Origin: Pantoea latae
GTDB taxonomy: Bacteria; Pseudomonadota; Gammaproteobacteria; Enterobacterales; Enterobacteriaceae
Reading direction: 5' to 3'
DNA length: 64,000 nucleotides
Assembly: GCF_002077695.1 (NCBI RefSeq)
Contig: NZ_MWUE01000026.1
Coordinates: forward strand, 1-64,000
Shown here piece after piece: positions 1 to 7,237 of this stretch. Numbering within the stretch: the stretch's first letter is position 1; every line of letters starts with the position of its first letter. The notes beneath the pieces were generated by a model. It had not been told where the DNA came from, made no database searches, and saw only the letters and a list, made by a program, of their open reading frames with translations. The position numbers were made by a program, and so were the translations under genes.

Positions 1-110
1 CAGGAGAGCCCGCAGGGATGCGGGCGAAAGGTGGGGCTGGAACAGGGATGTTCCATCCCCGCCGGTCCGTCAGGCAGGCGAATGGCGTGAAGGTACCGCG
101 TCAGCGGCGC
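1..110 (+). repeat. GGA-hairpin repeat, copy a (cut by window start)
   Basis: The segment contains two perfect short hairpins: positions 8-25 (6-bp stem GCCCGC/GCGGGC, loop AGGGAT) and 38-55 (6-bp stem TGGAAC/GTTCCA, loop AGGGAT). They are followed by a conserved GGTCCGTC block near 64-71 and a GC-rich run ending in a GAAGG-TACC-like segment. The same order of elements occurs at 14637-14750 (plus) and, reverse complemented, at 14340-14445, so it is a dispersed repeat. No convincing coding sequence lies here. The left boundary is unknown because the window begins inside or beside it. Confidence 0.6.
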
Positions 111-164
111 GAGGACCGCCAGCCCCTGAGCGGCCTCAGACTGCGTTATCATCCATGCTTAACT

Positions 165-235
165 GACAAGTACGCTCCCGGCGTTTTTTGTCACTGTCGC
201 GGGACGCTTTGCTCTTCTGCCCATGCTACTGCCGT
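165..235 (+). repeat. Dispersed repeat R2, copy 1
   Basis: About 60 bp, centred on CGCTCCCGGCGTTTTTT followed by CTGTCGCGGGACGC and TTTGCTCTTC, recurs almost unchanged at 29046-29110. The start can form a terminator-like hairpin (ACGC/GCGT stem, loop TCCCGG-type) followed by a T tract. It lies directly downstream of GGA-hairpin repeat copy a, as the second R2 copy lies beside a GGA-hairpin pair. The rest of 236-402 holds the upstream region of the AraC-type gene; I see no further gene there. Confidence 0.6.
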
Positions 236-402
236 TTCGAACATGGGTGCGATGACTTCGTATCCACTTTGCAGACTAAGCATTAAATGCCTTTTTGCTC
301 GCGTCGGGCTTACGCTTTCTTTACCCTTCCTTACATGCGTAAGACATTTTTGTTATGATTATGTGACTAATCCCGCAATACTTTTCTACGATCCCCACAC
401 AA

Positions 403-1269
403 ATGCTCAGCCTGAACGTAAAAAAACAGTACATCAGCGATCTGGTGGAGTGGATTGAAGCGAATCTGACCGACGACCTTAATATCGATCTGATCACCCT
501 GAAATCTGGTTACTCCAAATGGCATATGCAGCGCATGTTCAAAGAGATGACCGGCCAGACGCTGGCGGCCTATACGCGCAAACGCCGCCTCACCATGTCC
601 GCCATGGCGCTGCGCCTGACGCGCATGCCGCTGATCGACATCGCAGTGCGCTTTGGTTTCGACAACCAGCAGAACTTCACCCGCGTCTTCAAAAACCACT
701 TCTCGCTGACGCCGGGCGCCTTCCGTCGCGTGCCCGATTTGCAGCTGAAAAGCTTTCACGGCCCGATCTCGGTGCATGGCGAAATGCTGCAGGCGCAGCT
801 GGTGGAGCGCGATGAGCTGCAGTTGCGCGGGGAAGTGGTGGAGTGGGAGTGTAAATTCGGCGACTACGTGCGCGACCACGCGCACACCGTGGCGCAGCAG
901 GCGCGCAGCTTTGTGCGCTTCGCCGGTCAGCACGTCGAGCGCGGCTGGCTCGGCTTCCAGTACGGCCCCGGCAGCTCGGCGGCGGAGCAGCAGCACATCA
1001 GTCTGTTTCAGGCGCTGGAGAGCCAGCACGCCGATATCATGGGGTCGCATATCGTCAACTGGACCTCGGCGCGCGGGCTTTATGCCACCATCCCCTGGCA
1101 GGGCGCGCCGGAACAGCTGACGCGCTTTATCGCCGATCTCTACTACGTGCATCTGCCCGCGCTGGGCGTCGCGCGCCGTCAGGGAAAAGATCTGCTGCGT
1201 CTCGATATGAAAGCCTCGACGCCAGACGCGCTGGTCGGCCTCTTCTCTATCCCCGTCACGCTGAGCTAG
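403..1269 (+). CDS. Rob-like AraC/XylS-family transcriptional regulator
   Basis: The 288-residue protein matches the architecture and length of E. coli Rob (289 aa). The N-terminal part (about 8-110) is a double helix-turn-helix AraC DNA-binding domain with the family signatures SGYSKWHMQRMFKEMTGQ and GFDNQQNFTRVFKNHFSLTP. The C-terminal part (about 115-288) is a Rob/GyrI-like effector domain that I recognise only by position and length. Rob, SoxS and MarA activate stress and efflux genes through marboxes; the exact regulon here is unknown. The ATG at 403 is preceded by a poor ribosome-binding site, so the start is moderately certain. It is probably monocistronic, with a 185-bp gap to the next gene. 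It is a Rob paralogue or a related subfamily rather than Rob itself, since its C-terminal half diverges. Confidence 0.85.
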   Translation: MLSLNVKKQYISDLVEWIEANLTDDLNIDLITLKSGYSKWHMQRMFKEMTGQTLAAYTRKRRLTMSAMALRLTRMPLIDIAVRFGFDNQQNFTRVFKNHFSLTPGAFRRVPDLQLKSFHGPISVHGEMLQAQLVERDELQLRGEVVEWECKFGDYVRDHAHTVAQQARSFVRFAGQHVERGWLGFQYGPGSSAAEQQHISLFQALESQHADIMGSHIVNWTSARGLYATIPWQGAPEQLTRFIADLYYVHLPALGVARRQGKDLLRLDMKASTPDALVGLFSIPVTLS

Positions 1270-1454
1270 CAGCGGCTTTTCGTGCGGTGAACTGTGATAA
1301 ACCGCACGATTTTATAAAATAGATGCGTTTTCTGGCGTAAAATTCCTGCCTTAACCCGGAAGCCGTGCGGATATCGTGCATAAGGCCTGCCGGACTGGAT
1401 ATTCATCTGCCTTTCAGGTTCTTTTCGAACCAGACATATAATACGACGACAACC

Positions 1455-1658
1455 ATGAAACTGACTTCGCTGTTCCTTGTTACGGCGCTTTCTGCTTTGC
1501 CGCTTTTTGCCGGCGCCCAGATGGCTGAACCCTTTACGCCGCCTGCGGGCCTGCATCCTCATGCCCAGCCGACCCAGCATGAAATCCTTGGCGACAATGC
1601 GCTGCCGCAGCAGTCGCCGAAGCACTTCGGCACCGACGCCTTAAACGACAACCTCTGA
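1455..1658 (+). CDS. Small exported protein, unknown function
   Basis: A 67-residue ORF starting at ATG 1455 has a textbook signal peptide: MKLTS, a hydrophobic core rich in Leu/Ala/Phe, then an AGA-Q cleavage region near residue 21. The mature part is short, Pro/His-rich (PPAGLHPHAQP) and ends NDNL. I do not recognise the family. An in-frame upstream ATG at 1365 would place an unlikely polar extension ahead of the signal sequence, so I chose 1455. A strong hairpin follows at 1707-1730. The gene stands alone between the Rob-like regulator and the iron-related pair. The function could be periplasmic, but this is only inferred from the signal peptide. Confidence 0.6.
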   Translation: MKLTSLFLVTALSALPLFAGAQMAEPFTPPAGLHPHAQPTQHEILGDNALPQQSPKHFGTDALNDNL

Positions 1659-1706
1659 TCGCCGCGCGCGACCTCCGCGCGCTTCTCTGTTTCGTATGCT
1701 CTTCTG

Positions 1707-1730
1707 TGCGCAGGCATTCGCCTGCGCACC
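1707..1730. terminator. Perfect 10-bp hairpin, possible terminator
   Basis: GTGCGCAGGC and GCCTGCGCAC form a perfect stem with an ATTC loop, 49 bp downstream of the small exported gene. Only a short CCCTTTC follows, so intrinsic termination is uncertain. Confidence 0.4.
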
Positions 1731-1801
1731 CTTTCGGCTGCGCGGAAATAGCACAATCGATCCTTGCGCCTAAGATATATCATGAGTAATCTGGGCGCCT
1801 C

Positions 1802-1818
1802 AAATGAGAATCATTCTT
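1802..1818. promoter_or_regulatory. Putative Fur box upstream of the siderophore-interacting reductase
   Basis: AAATGAGAATCATTCTT matches most of the Fur consensus core (AATGATAATCATT) and is itself nearly palindromic. It ends 51 bp before the ATG at 1870. A stop-free reading frame extends back to 1804, but the Fur box lies inside that extension, which argues for the later start. Confidence 0.65.
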
Positions 1819-1869
1819 CTGTTTTCTCACGCATTCACGGCCGCAGCCGGCGGCGTAAAAGGAGGATTT

Positions 1870-2652
1870 ATGCATTCTGACAACCAGGCGTCCCGCAGCC
1901 GCGCGCCGCAGCGCGTGCGCAACGAACTGCGCTTTCGCCACATCACCGTCGCCAGCAAAATGCTGGTCGCCAGTGAATTCTGGCGCATCACCTTTCACGG
2001 CAGCGATCTGGCTGGCTTCCACTCGCCGGGCTTTGATGACCATATCAAAGTTTTTTTCCCGCAGGAGAGCGGCGCGGAACTGCAGCTGCCGCAGATGACC
2101 GACGAAGGCATCGTCTGGCCAGGCGGCGCGCGTCCGCCGGCGCGTGACTATACGCCGCTCGCCTTTGACGGCGAATCGTCGCTGACGCTCGACTTCTATA
2201 TCCACGACGGCGGCGTCGCCAGCGGCTGGGCGCAGCAGGCAAAAGAGGGCGATCGCCTGATTATGGGCGGCCCGCGCGGCTCGCTGGTGGTGCCGACCGA
2301 CTACGCGTTTCAGCTCTACGTCTGCGATGAAACCGGCTTGCCGGCGTTCAAACGCCGTCAGGCCGACGCCAGGGCGCAGGCGCTGCATCTGTTCGCCTGC
2401 GTGGATGAAGCGACGGGACGCGACTACCTGCCGGATCTGGCTGGCGTCAACGCCCACTGGCTTGGCAGCGGCGCGGCGCAGGTGGATAAGCTGATCGCCG
2501 CGCTGGATAACATCGCCGTGCCGCAGGAGGATTACTTTATCTGGCTGACCGGCGAGGGCGACTTCGCCAAAGCGCTCGGCGACTACTTTGTCACGCGTCG
2601 CGGCCTCGATCCCGCCTTTGTGCGCGCCGTCGCTTACTGGCACGCCAAATAA
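1870..2652 (+). CDS. Siderophore-interacting protein / NADPH-dependent ferric-chelate reductase (YqjH/ViuB family)
   Basis: The 260-residue protein belongs to the SIP family, cytoplasmic flavoproteins that release iron from imported ferric siderophores by reduction. An N-terminal FAD-binding domain (about 20-125) contains the flavin motif ARDYTPLAF. The C-terminal half (about 130-260) is the SIP NAD(P)H-binding domain, including the WLTGEGDFAKAL segment. The start at 1870 has an excellent AAGGAGG ribosome-binding site and follows a Fur box, so iron starvation probably induces it. The next gene is a PadR regulator resembling YqjI, which in E. coli controls yqjH. In E. coli that pair is divergent; here the genes run in the same direction. 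The symbol yqjH is likely but not certain, so none is given. Confidence 0.85.
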   Translation: MHSDNQASRSRAPQRVRNELRFRHITVASKMLVASEFWRITFHGSDLAGFHSPGFDDHIKVFFPQESGAELQLPQMTDEGIVWPGGARPPARDYTPLAFDGESSLTLDFYIHDGGVASGWAQQAKEGDRLIMGGPRGSLVVPTDYAFQLYVCDETGLPAFKRRQADARAQALHLFACVDEATGRDYLPDLAGVNAHWLGSGAAQVDKLIAALDNIAVPQEDYFIWLTGEGDFAKALGDYFVTRRGLDPAFVRAVAYWHAK

Positions 2653-2733
2653 GCCGATACCGCCGCCCGTGTTGAATTTTGCCAGGCGGCGGACTACTAT
2701 CATCCTCCCGTAAAGACTCCCTTCAGGCAGGCA

Positions 2734-3270
2734 ATGAAACAGGATCCGGCTTTCTCGTGTCACCAGGATTCCGCTCCGCGCGGCGGATGCGGCGGTCGCC
2801 GTAAGCGACGTGAAAAGATGCTGGACGCCAGCGATATCCGCCTGTTAATGCTGCATTTTCTGGCGCAAAACGACGCACACGGCTACGAGCTGATCAAGTC
2901 GATCGAAGAGCTGTCGAAAGGCGAATACTCTCCCAGTCCCGGCATTATCTATCCCAATCTGACGCTGCTGGAAGAGCTGGACGCCATCAGCGTGGTAGAC
3001 GCGCAGGCGTCGCGCAAAGCCTATACGCTGAATGCGGCGGGACGCGCGCAGCTGGCGGAGCAGCAGCCGCAGGTCGAGCAGCTGATCGAGCGCCTGTCGT
3101 CGCTGGCGGTGCTGGTCAATAACCGCAGCATTCCCGACGTCGATCAGGCGATCCACCGTATGCGCACCACGCTCAATAGCCGCCTCGCCCAGCAAGACAT
3201 ATCGCCGGAAACCCTGGCGAAGGTGGTCGAGGCGCTAAACGCGGCGGCGGATAAAATCGCCGCCAGCTAA
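2734..3270 (+). CDS. PadR-family transcriptional regulator, YqjI-like
   Basis: The 178-residue protein has a PadR winged-helix domain at about 30-105, with the signatures HGYELIKSIEELSKGEYSPS and GIIYPNLTLLEEL that closely match E. coli YqjI. A C-terminal helical dimerisation segment follows. YqjI is a nickel-responsive repressor of yqjH and of itself, and carries a long His/Cys-rich N-terminal extension. Here the extension is reduced to a short stretch with two Cys and one His (CHQDSAPRGGC), so metal sensing may be weaker or different. The gene lies 81 bp downstream of the reductase in the same direction and probably regulates it. The ATG at 2734 keeps the Cys/His stretch. Confidence 0.8.
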   Translation: MKQDPAFSCHQDSAPRGGCGGRRKRREKMLDASDIRLLMLHFLAQNDAHGYELIKSIEELSKGEYSPSPGIIYPNLTLLEELDAISVVDAQASRKAYTLNAAGRAQLAEQQPQVEQLIERLSSLAVLVNNRSIPDVDQAIHRMRTTLNSRLAQQDISPETLAKVVEALNAAADKIAAS

Positions 3271-3273
3271 GCC

Positions 3274-3561
3274 TCAGCTTTTTTTCTTATCCACATGACC
3301 TAACGGCCGATCCGGGAAGCAGACGTCGCGCACGCGCTGCTTCAGCGCCGCCGCGTCGGGAAAGCCGCCGTCGCGTTTACGCTCCCACAGAATGTCGTCA
3401 TTAATGACAATCTCAAATACCCCGCCGGTGCCCGGCTTCAGCGTGACTGCCGCCAGGTCTTCGGCGAAGGTGTGCAGCAGCTCCTGCGCCATCCAGGCGG
3501 AACGCAGCAGCCAGTTACACTGGGTGCAGTAATGGATGGTGATAGAGGGTTTCTCGGTCAT
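3274..3561 (-). CDS. SelT/SelW/SelH (Rdx)-family CxxC protein
   Basis: The 95-residue protein starts ITIHYCTQCNWLLR, the CxxC-containing first strand and helix of the selenoprotein-W-like thioredoxin fold, with Cys in place of selenocysteine. A KPGTGGVFEI segment matches the conserved TGxFEV region of the family. Family members are small redox proteins of unsettled substrate. I chose the ATG at 3561 because the sequence upstream to 3630 adds unconserved residues. The gene is convergent with the PadR gene, whose stop lies only 3 bp away. Confidence 0.8.
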   Translation of the reverse strand: MTEKPSITIHYCTQCNWLLRSAWMAQELLHTFAEDLAAVTLKPGTGGVFEIVINDDILWERKRDGGFPDAAALKQRVRDVCFPDRPLGHVDKKKS

Positions 3562-3648
3562 AGCGGTTTCCCTGTCGACGTTAGTTTCGCTCTGCACGCA
3601 GATTAGCAAATCGTGCGGTGTAAGATACATCTTACTCTAAAGCCAGTT

Positions 3649-3667
3649 GATAATGATTACCACTTAC
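3649..3667. promoter_or_regulatory. Putative Fur box of the heme-uptake locus
   Basis: GATAATGATTACCACTTAC matches 14 of 19 positions of the Fur consensus. It lies about 130 bp upstream of the receptor ATG at 3799, inside the AT-rich gap shared with the divergent SelW-like gene. Confidence 0.6.
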
Positions 3668-3798
3668 ATTACATTTCTAGCGAAATTATTCATAATAAAA
3701 AAGACGTTCTGCTTACGGTTTGATGTGCGAAACCGTACTTTATCTACTGACAGCAAGTAAGTGAGCAAATACTAACAATCAATAAGGTATTTGCGCTT

Positions 3799-6150
3799 AT
3801 GTCTTCCATGTTTCAGGGATTCACCCAGCCGCGACTCTGTAAAATCGCGCTGCTGGCTGCCTCGGTTCACGCCGCCTGCGGCTATGCCGCCAGCGAAACG
3901 CCTGCCAGCGAAAAAAGCAGCGCCGACCCGGTCATGACCGTTACCGCGCCGAAGCCAAAGGCGGGCAATAAAACCACATTATCCGCCGCCGACCTGCAAA
4001 AACGCGGGGCCAACGACTTCGGCTCCATTATGCGTTACGAGCCGCTGATCAGCGCCACTGGATCGGCGGGCGGCTCCTCCTCAGGCAAAAGCGGCTTCGA
4101 CCGCGCGGGCTACAGCGGCTACAACATTCGCGGCCTGGAGAGCAACCGCGTCGGGCTCGACGTTGACGGCATTCCCCTGCCGGACGCCACCGGCCGTCCC
4201 TACGTTAGCCGCGTCGGCAACAACACCTTCGGCATCGGGCGCGGCGACTATATCGATCCCTATATGTTCGGCAGCGTCGAGATTGAAAAGGGCGCGACCG
4301 CGGTCGATCAGCCCAACGCCTCGATTGGCGGCAACGTCTCGTTTCACAACAAAAGCGCCGACGACTATCTGAGCGGCAGCAAAAACAGTTACTTCGGCTA
4401 TCAGAGTAACTACAACTCCGCCGACCGCAGCTGGCACAACGGCATCACGGCGGCAGCGGGCGACGATGAACTGCGCGGCCTGTTTGTCTACAGCCGCCGC
4501 GACGGTCAGGAGACGCAAAACAACAGCGGCGTGAAGCAGGCCTATCCGGCTAACTGGCACTCCGACGCCTTTATGACCTCCGGCATCTGGCAGCCCAATG
4601 ACCAGCACAAGCTGAGCGCCACTTTTGACTACTACCACAAAACCAACCACACCCACTACGACGGCTGGGATACCTCCGGCAATACCGTCTGGGGCACCTC
4701 GCAGCAGCAGAGCGACACGCGCCGCTTCGGCGTCAGCCTGGCGGATGAGTGGACGCCCTACAACGATCTGCTCGACACTCTGACCACGCGCCTTTACTGG
4801 CAGAAAACCGAGTCGCACGACAATACCTGGATGCCGAGTAGCGCCAGCGCCTGGGAAAGGGTCTATTCCGATTACAACACCCGCAGCCTCGGCTTCGACA
4901 CGCGCGCCACGAAAATCGTCGGCCGCCACGAGCTGAGCGCTGGGGTTAACGCCCACACCGAGAGCACCGAGCGCCCGTTCCGTCAGTCGCCCACGCCGAG
5001 CCAGTACAGCGTGATCATGCAGCCGCAGGCCGACAGCCGCAGCTACACCGTCGCCGGCTACCTGCAGGATAAGATCAACTTCGACCTCGACAGCCACGGC
5101 TTCGCAGTGATCCCCGGCGTGCGCGTAATGTATCAGAACACCAAACCGCGCAACCTTTCCGATCTCACCGCTGGCAGTAGCGTGCTGACCGAAGAGCAGC
5201 TGGAAACGCTCTACGGCTCCGGCAACAGCGATACCGAAGTGCTGCCGTCGCTTACCCTGCAGTACGATCTGACGCCGGCGCTCATCACCTATTTGCAGTA
5301 CAAGCGCGGCGTCGAGTTCCCGACCGCCAGCCAGCTTTACGGCTCCTGGAACCTCGGCTCCAGCTATGCGGGCCGCGCGCAGTATGCGCTGGTCGGCAAC
5401 GCCGATCTCGACACCGAAACCAGCAACAACTTTGAGTGGGGAGTGAAAGGCCAGGCGGTGGAAGGCGTGACGGTGAACGCCTCGCTGTTCTACAACCAGT
5501 ACAAAAACTTTATCGCCTACACGCGCTATACCCGCGCCGGCAACCCTGACAAGTTCGTTAACGTGCCGGGCAATATTTACACCACCTACCAGGCGGAGAA
5601 CCGCGACAAGGCCTATATCTACGGCGCGGAGCTGGCGACTAAACTCAACTTCGGCAGCTGGTTCCAGCAGGTCGACGGGCTGAGCGCCACCTTTGCGCTG
5701 GGCTATAACGAAGGGAAGTCGAAGTCGAGCTATTCAGGCGACAAGTATGTCGATCTCGACAGCGTCGCGCCGCTGAAGGCGATCGTCGGGCTGGCGTGGG
5801 ATGACGTGCAGCGCGGCTATGGCGCGGCGGTCACCGCAACCTTCGTCAAAGGCAAACGCGCCACGGAAACCAACCGCGAAAGCTACACCAACAGCGGCGC
5901 GGCGCTCACCGACGCCACCAGCGAGTATATGCGCGTGCCGGGTTATGGCATGGTAGATGCAACGGCCTACTGGCAGGTGGCGAAGAACGTCAGGCTGAGC
6001 GGCGGCATCTATAACCTGACCGACCGCAAATACTGGGACTACACCAGCAGCCGCGAGCTGACCAGCGAGACGGCGCAGGATCGCAACGATGTGGCGCTGG
6101 CGGTGATGCCGGGCCGCACGTACCAGCTGGGCGTCAACGTCGATTTCTAA
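3799..6150 (+). CDS. TonB-dependent heme/hemoglobin-type outer-membrane receptor
   Basis: The 783-residue protein has an N-terminal signal sequence, a TonB-box-like DPVMTVTAP near residue 45, and a plug domain at about 55-190 with YNIRGLESNRVGLDVDGIPL. A long beta-barrel follows, ending in the aromatic terminus NVDF. Its length and plug resemble the TonB-dependent hemoglobin/transferrin/lactoferrin receptor class more than the shorter HmuR/HemR receptors (near 680 aa) usually paired with hmuSTUV. Its position directly before hmuSTUV makes heme the likely ligand. A Fur box lies upstream and a terminator hairpin follows, so it may be expressed in excess of the transporter. The ligand is inferred from context. 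Confidence 0.85.
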   Translation: MSSMFQGFTQPRLCKIALLAASVHAACGYAASETPASEKSSADPVMTVTAPKPKAGNKTTLSAADLQKRGANDFGSIMRYEPLISATGSAGGSSSGKSGFDRAGYSGYNIRGLESNRVGLDVDGIPLPDATGRPYVSRVGNNTFGIGRGDYIDPYMFGSVEIEKGATAVDQPNASIGGNVSFHNKSADDYLSGSKNSYFGYQSNYNSADRSWHNGITAAAGDDELRGLFVYSRRDGQETQNNSGVKQAYPANWHSDAFMTSGIWQPNDQHKLSATFDYYHKTNHTHYDGWDTSGNTVWGTSQQQSDTRRFGVSLADEWTPYNDLLDTLTTRLYWQKTESHDNTWMPSSASAWERVYSDYNTRSLGFDTRATKIVGRHELSAGVNAHTESTERPFRQSPTPSQYSVIMQPQADSRSYTVAGYLQDKINFDLDSHGFAVIPGVRVMYQNTKPRNLSDLTAGSSVLTEEQLETLYGSGNSDTEVLPSLTLQYDLTPALITYLQYKRGVEFPTASQLYGSWNLGSSYAGRAQYALVGNADLDTETSNNFEWGVKGQAVEGVTVNASLFYNQYKNFIAYTRYTRAGNPDKFVNVPGNIYTTYQAENRDKAYIYGAELATKLNFGSWFQQVDGLSATFALGYNEGKSKSSYSGDKYVDLDSVAPLKAIVGLAWDDVQRGYGAAVTATFVKGKRATETNRESYTNSGAALTDATSEYMRVPGYGMVDATAYWQVAKNVRLSGGIYNLTDRKYWDYTSSRELTSETAQDRNDVALAVMPGRTYQLGVNVDF

Positions 6151-6159
6151 TCACTCGTC

Positions 6160-6186
6160 CGCCCTGCGCTGAGGCAGGGCGTTTTT
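6160..6186 (+). terminator. Rho-independent terminator between receptor and hmuS
   Basis: CGCCCTGC and GCAGGGCG form a perfect 8-bp stem (loop GCTGAG) followed by TTTTT. It lies 10 bp after the receptor stop and 20 bp before the hmuS ATG, so it should lower read-through into hmuSTUV. Confidence 0.8.
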
Positions 6187-6205
6187 GCTACGGGAGCAAC
6201 GCGCA

Positions 6206-7237
6206 ATGAATCCACTGTTTCAACATTATCAAACGCTGAAAAGCAGCCACCCGAAAAAATACGCCCGCGATCTGGCCGCGCTGATGGGCATCAGCGAAGC
6301 GGCGCTGTGCGACGCCCGCGTCGGTCAGGACGCGCAGCGGCTACAGCCGCAGTTCCGCGAGCTGCTGCAGGCGCTGGAAGCGGTCGGCGAAACCAAAAAT
6401 ATCACCCGCAACGACTATGCGGTGCATGAGCATCTTGGCAGCTATCAGAACCTTAAAATGGGCGATCACGCCGGGCTGGTGCTAAACCCGCGCGCGCTCG
6501 ATCTGCGTCTGTTTCCCGGCCAGTGGCGCAGCGCGTTTTTCCTGCGCGAGCAGAGCGCGCACGGTGAGCGGCAGAGCATTCAGATTTTCGACCGTCACGG
6601 CGACGCAGTGCTGAAAATTTACGCCACCGACCATACTGACATGCCGGCCTGGCAGGCGCTGATCGCGCGCTTCGCTGACGAGGCGCCCGCCGCGCTGCAC
6701 GTCGACGCGCCAGAGCCGGCCAGCTTCGCCGAAGAGATCGACGCCGCCGCTATCGAGAGTGAGTGGCGCGCCATGACCGACGTGCATCAGTTCTTTGGCC
6801 TGCTGAAGCGCCATAACGTCTCGCGCCCGCAGGCGTTCCGCGCGGCGGGCAGCGATCTGGCGTGGCGCGTGGAGAACGACGCGCTGGCGCGGCTGCTAAC
6901 GCTGGCGCAGCAGGAAGGCAATGAAATCATGATCTTCGTCGGCAATCGCGGCTGCACCCAGATCTTTACCGGCGCGGTGGAAAAAGTGGTGCCGATGGAG
7001 AACTGGCTCAATATTTTCAACCCGCGCTTTACGCTGCACCTGATGGCGGACCAGATCCACGAGAGCTGGGTGACACGCAAACCCGGCAGCGACGGCTTCG
7101 TCACCAGCCTGGAGCTGTTCGCCGCCGACGGCACGCAGATCGCGCAGCTCTACGGCCAGCGCAGCGAAGGCACGCCGGAGCAGGCGCGCTGGCGCGAGCA
7201 GGTGACCTCGCTAAGCGCGGCGGGAGAAGTGGCATGA
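6206..7237 (+). CDS. hmuS: Hemin-degrading factor HmuS
   Basis: The 343-residue protein matches HemS/HmuS proteins of enterobacteria, which bind imported heme in the cytoplasm and degrade or traffic it. It shows the internal duplication typical of the family: an N-terminal half with LGSYQNLKMGDHAGLVLNPR and a C-terminal half with GNRGCTQIFTGAVEKVVPM and the PRFTLHLM segment. I chose the ATG at 6206 over an upstream in-frame start at 6185 that overlaps the terminator. Its stop overlaps the hmuT start by 4 bp (ATGA), indicating translational coupling in an hmuSTUV unit. Confidence 0.92.
   Translation: MNPLFQHYQTLKSSHPKKYARDLAALMGISEAALCDARVGQDAQRLQPQFRELLQALEAVGETKNITRNDYAVHEHLGSYQNLKMGDHAGLVLNPRALDLRLFPGQWRSAFFLREQSAHGERQSIQIFDRHGDAVLKIYATDHTDMPAWQALIARFADEAPAALHVDAPEPASFAEEIDAAAIESEWRAMTDVHQFFGLLKRHNVSRPQAFRAAGSDLAWRVENDALARLLTLAQQEGNEIMIFVGNRGCTQIFTGAVEKVVPMENWLNIFNPRFTLHLMADQIHESWVTRKPGSDGFVTSLELFAADGTQIAQLYGQRSEGTPEQARWREQVTSLSAAGEVA

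Noticed and set aside
18-458. 146-codon plus-strand frame at the window start
   Set aside because: It lies in repeat sequence, overlaps the Rob-like gene start and contains no protein-like composition.
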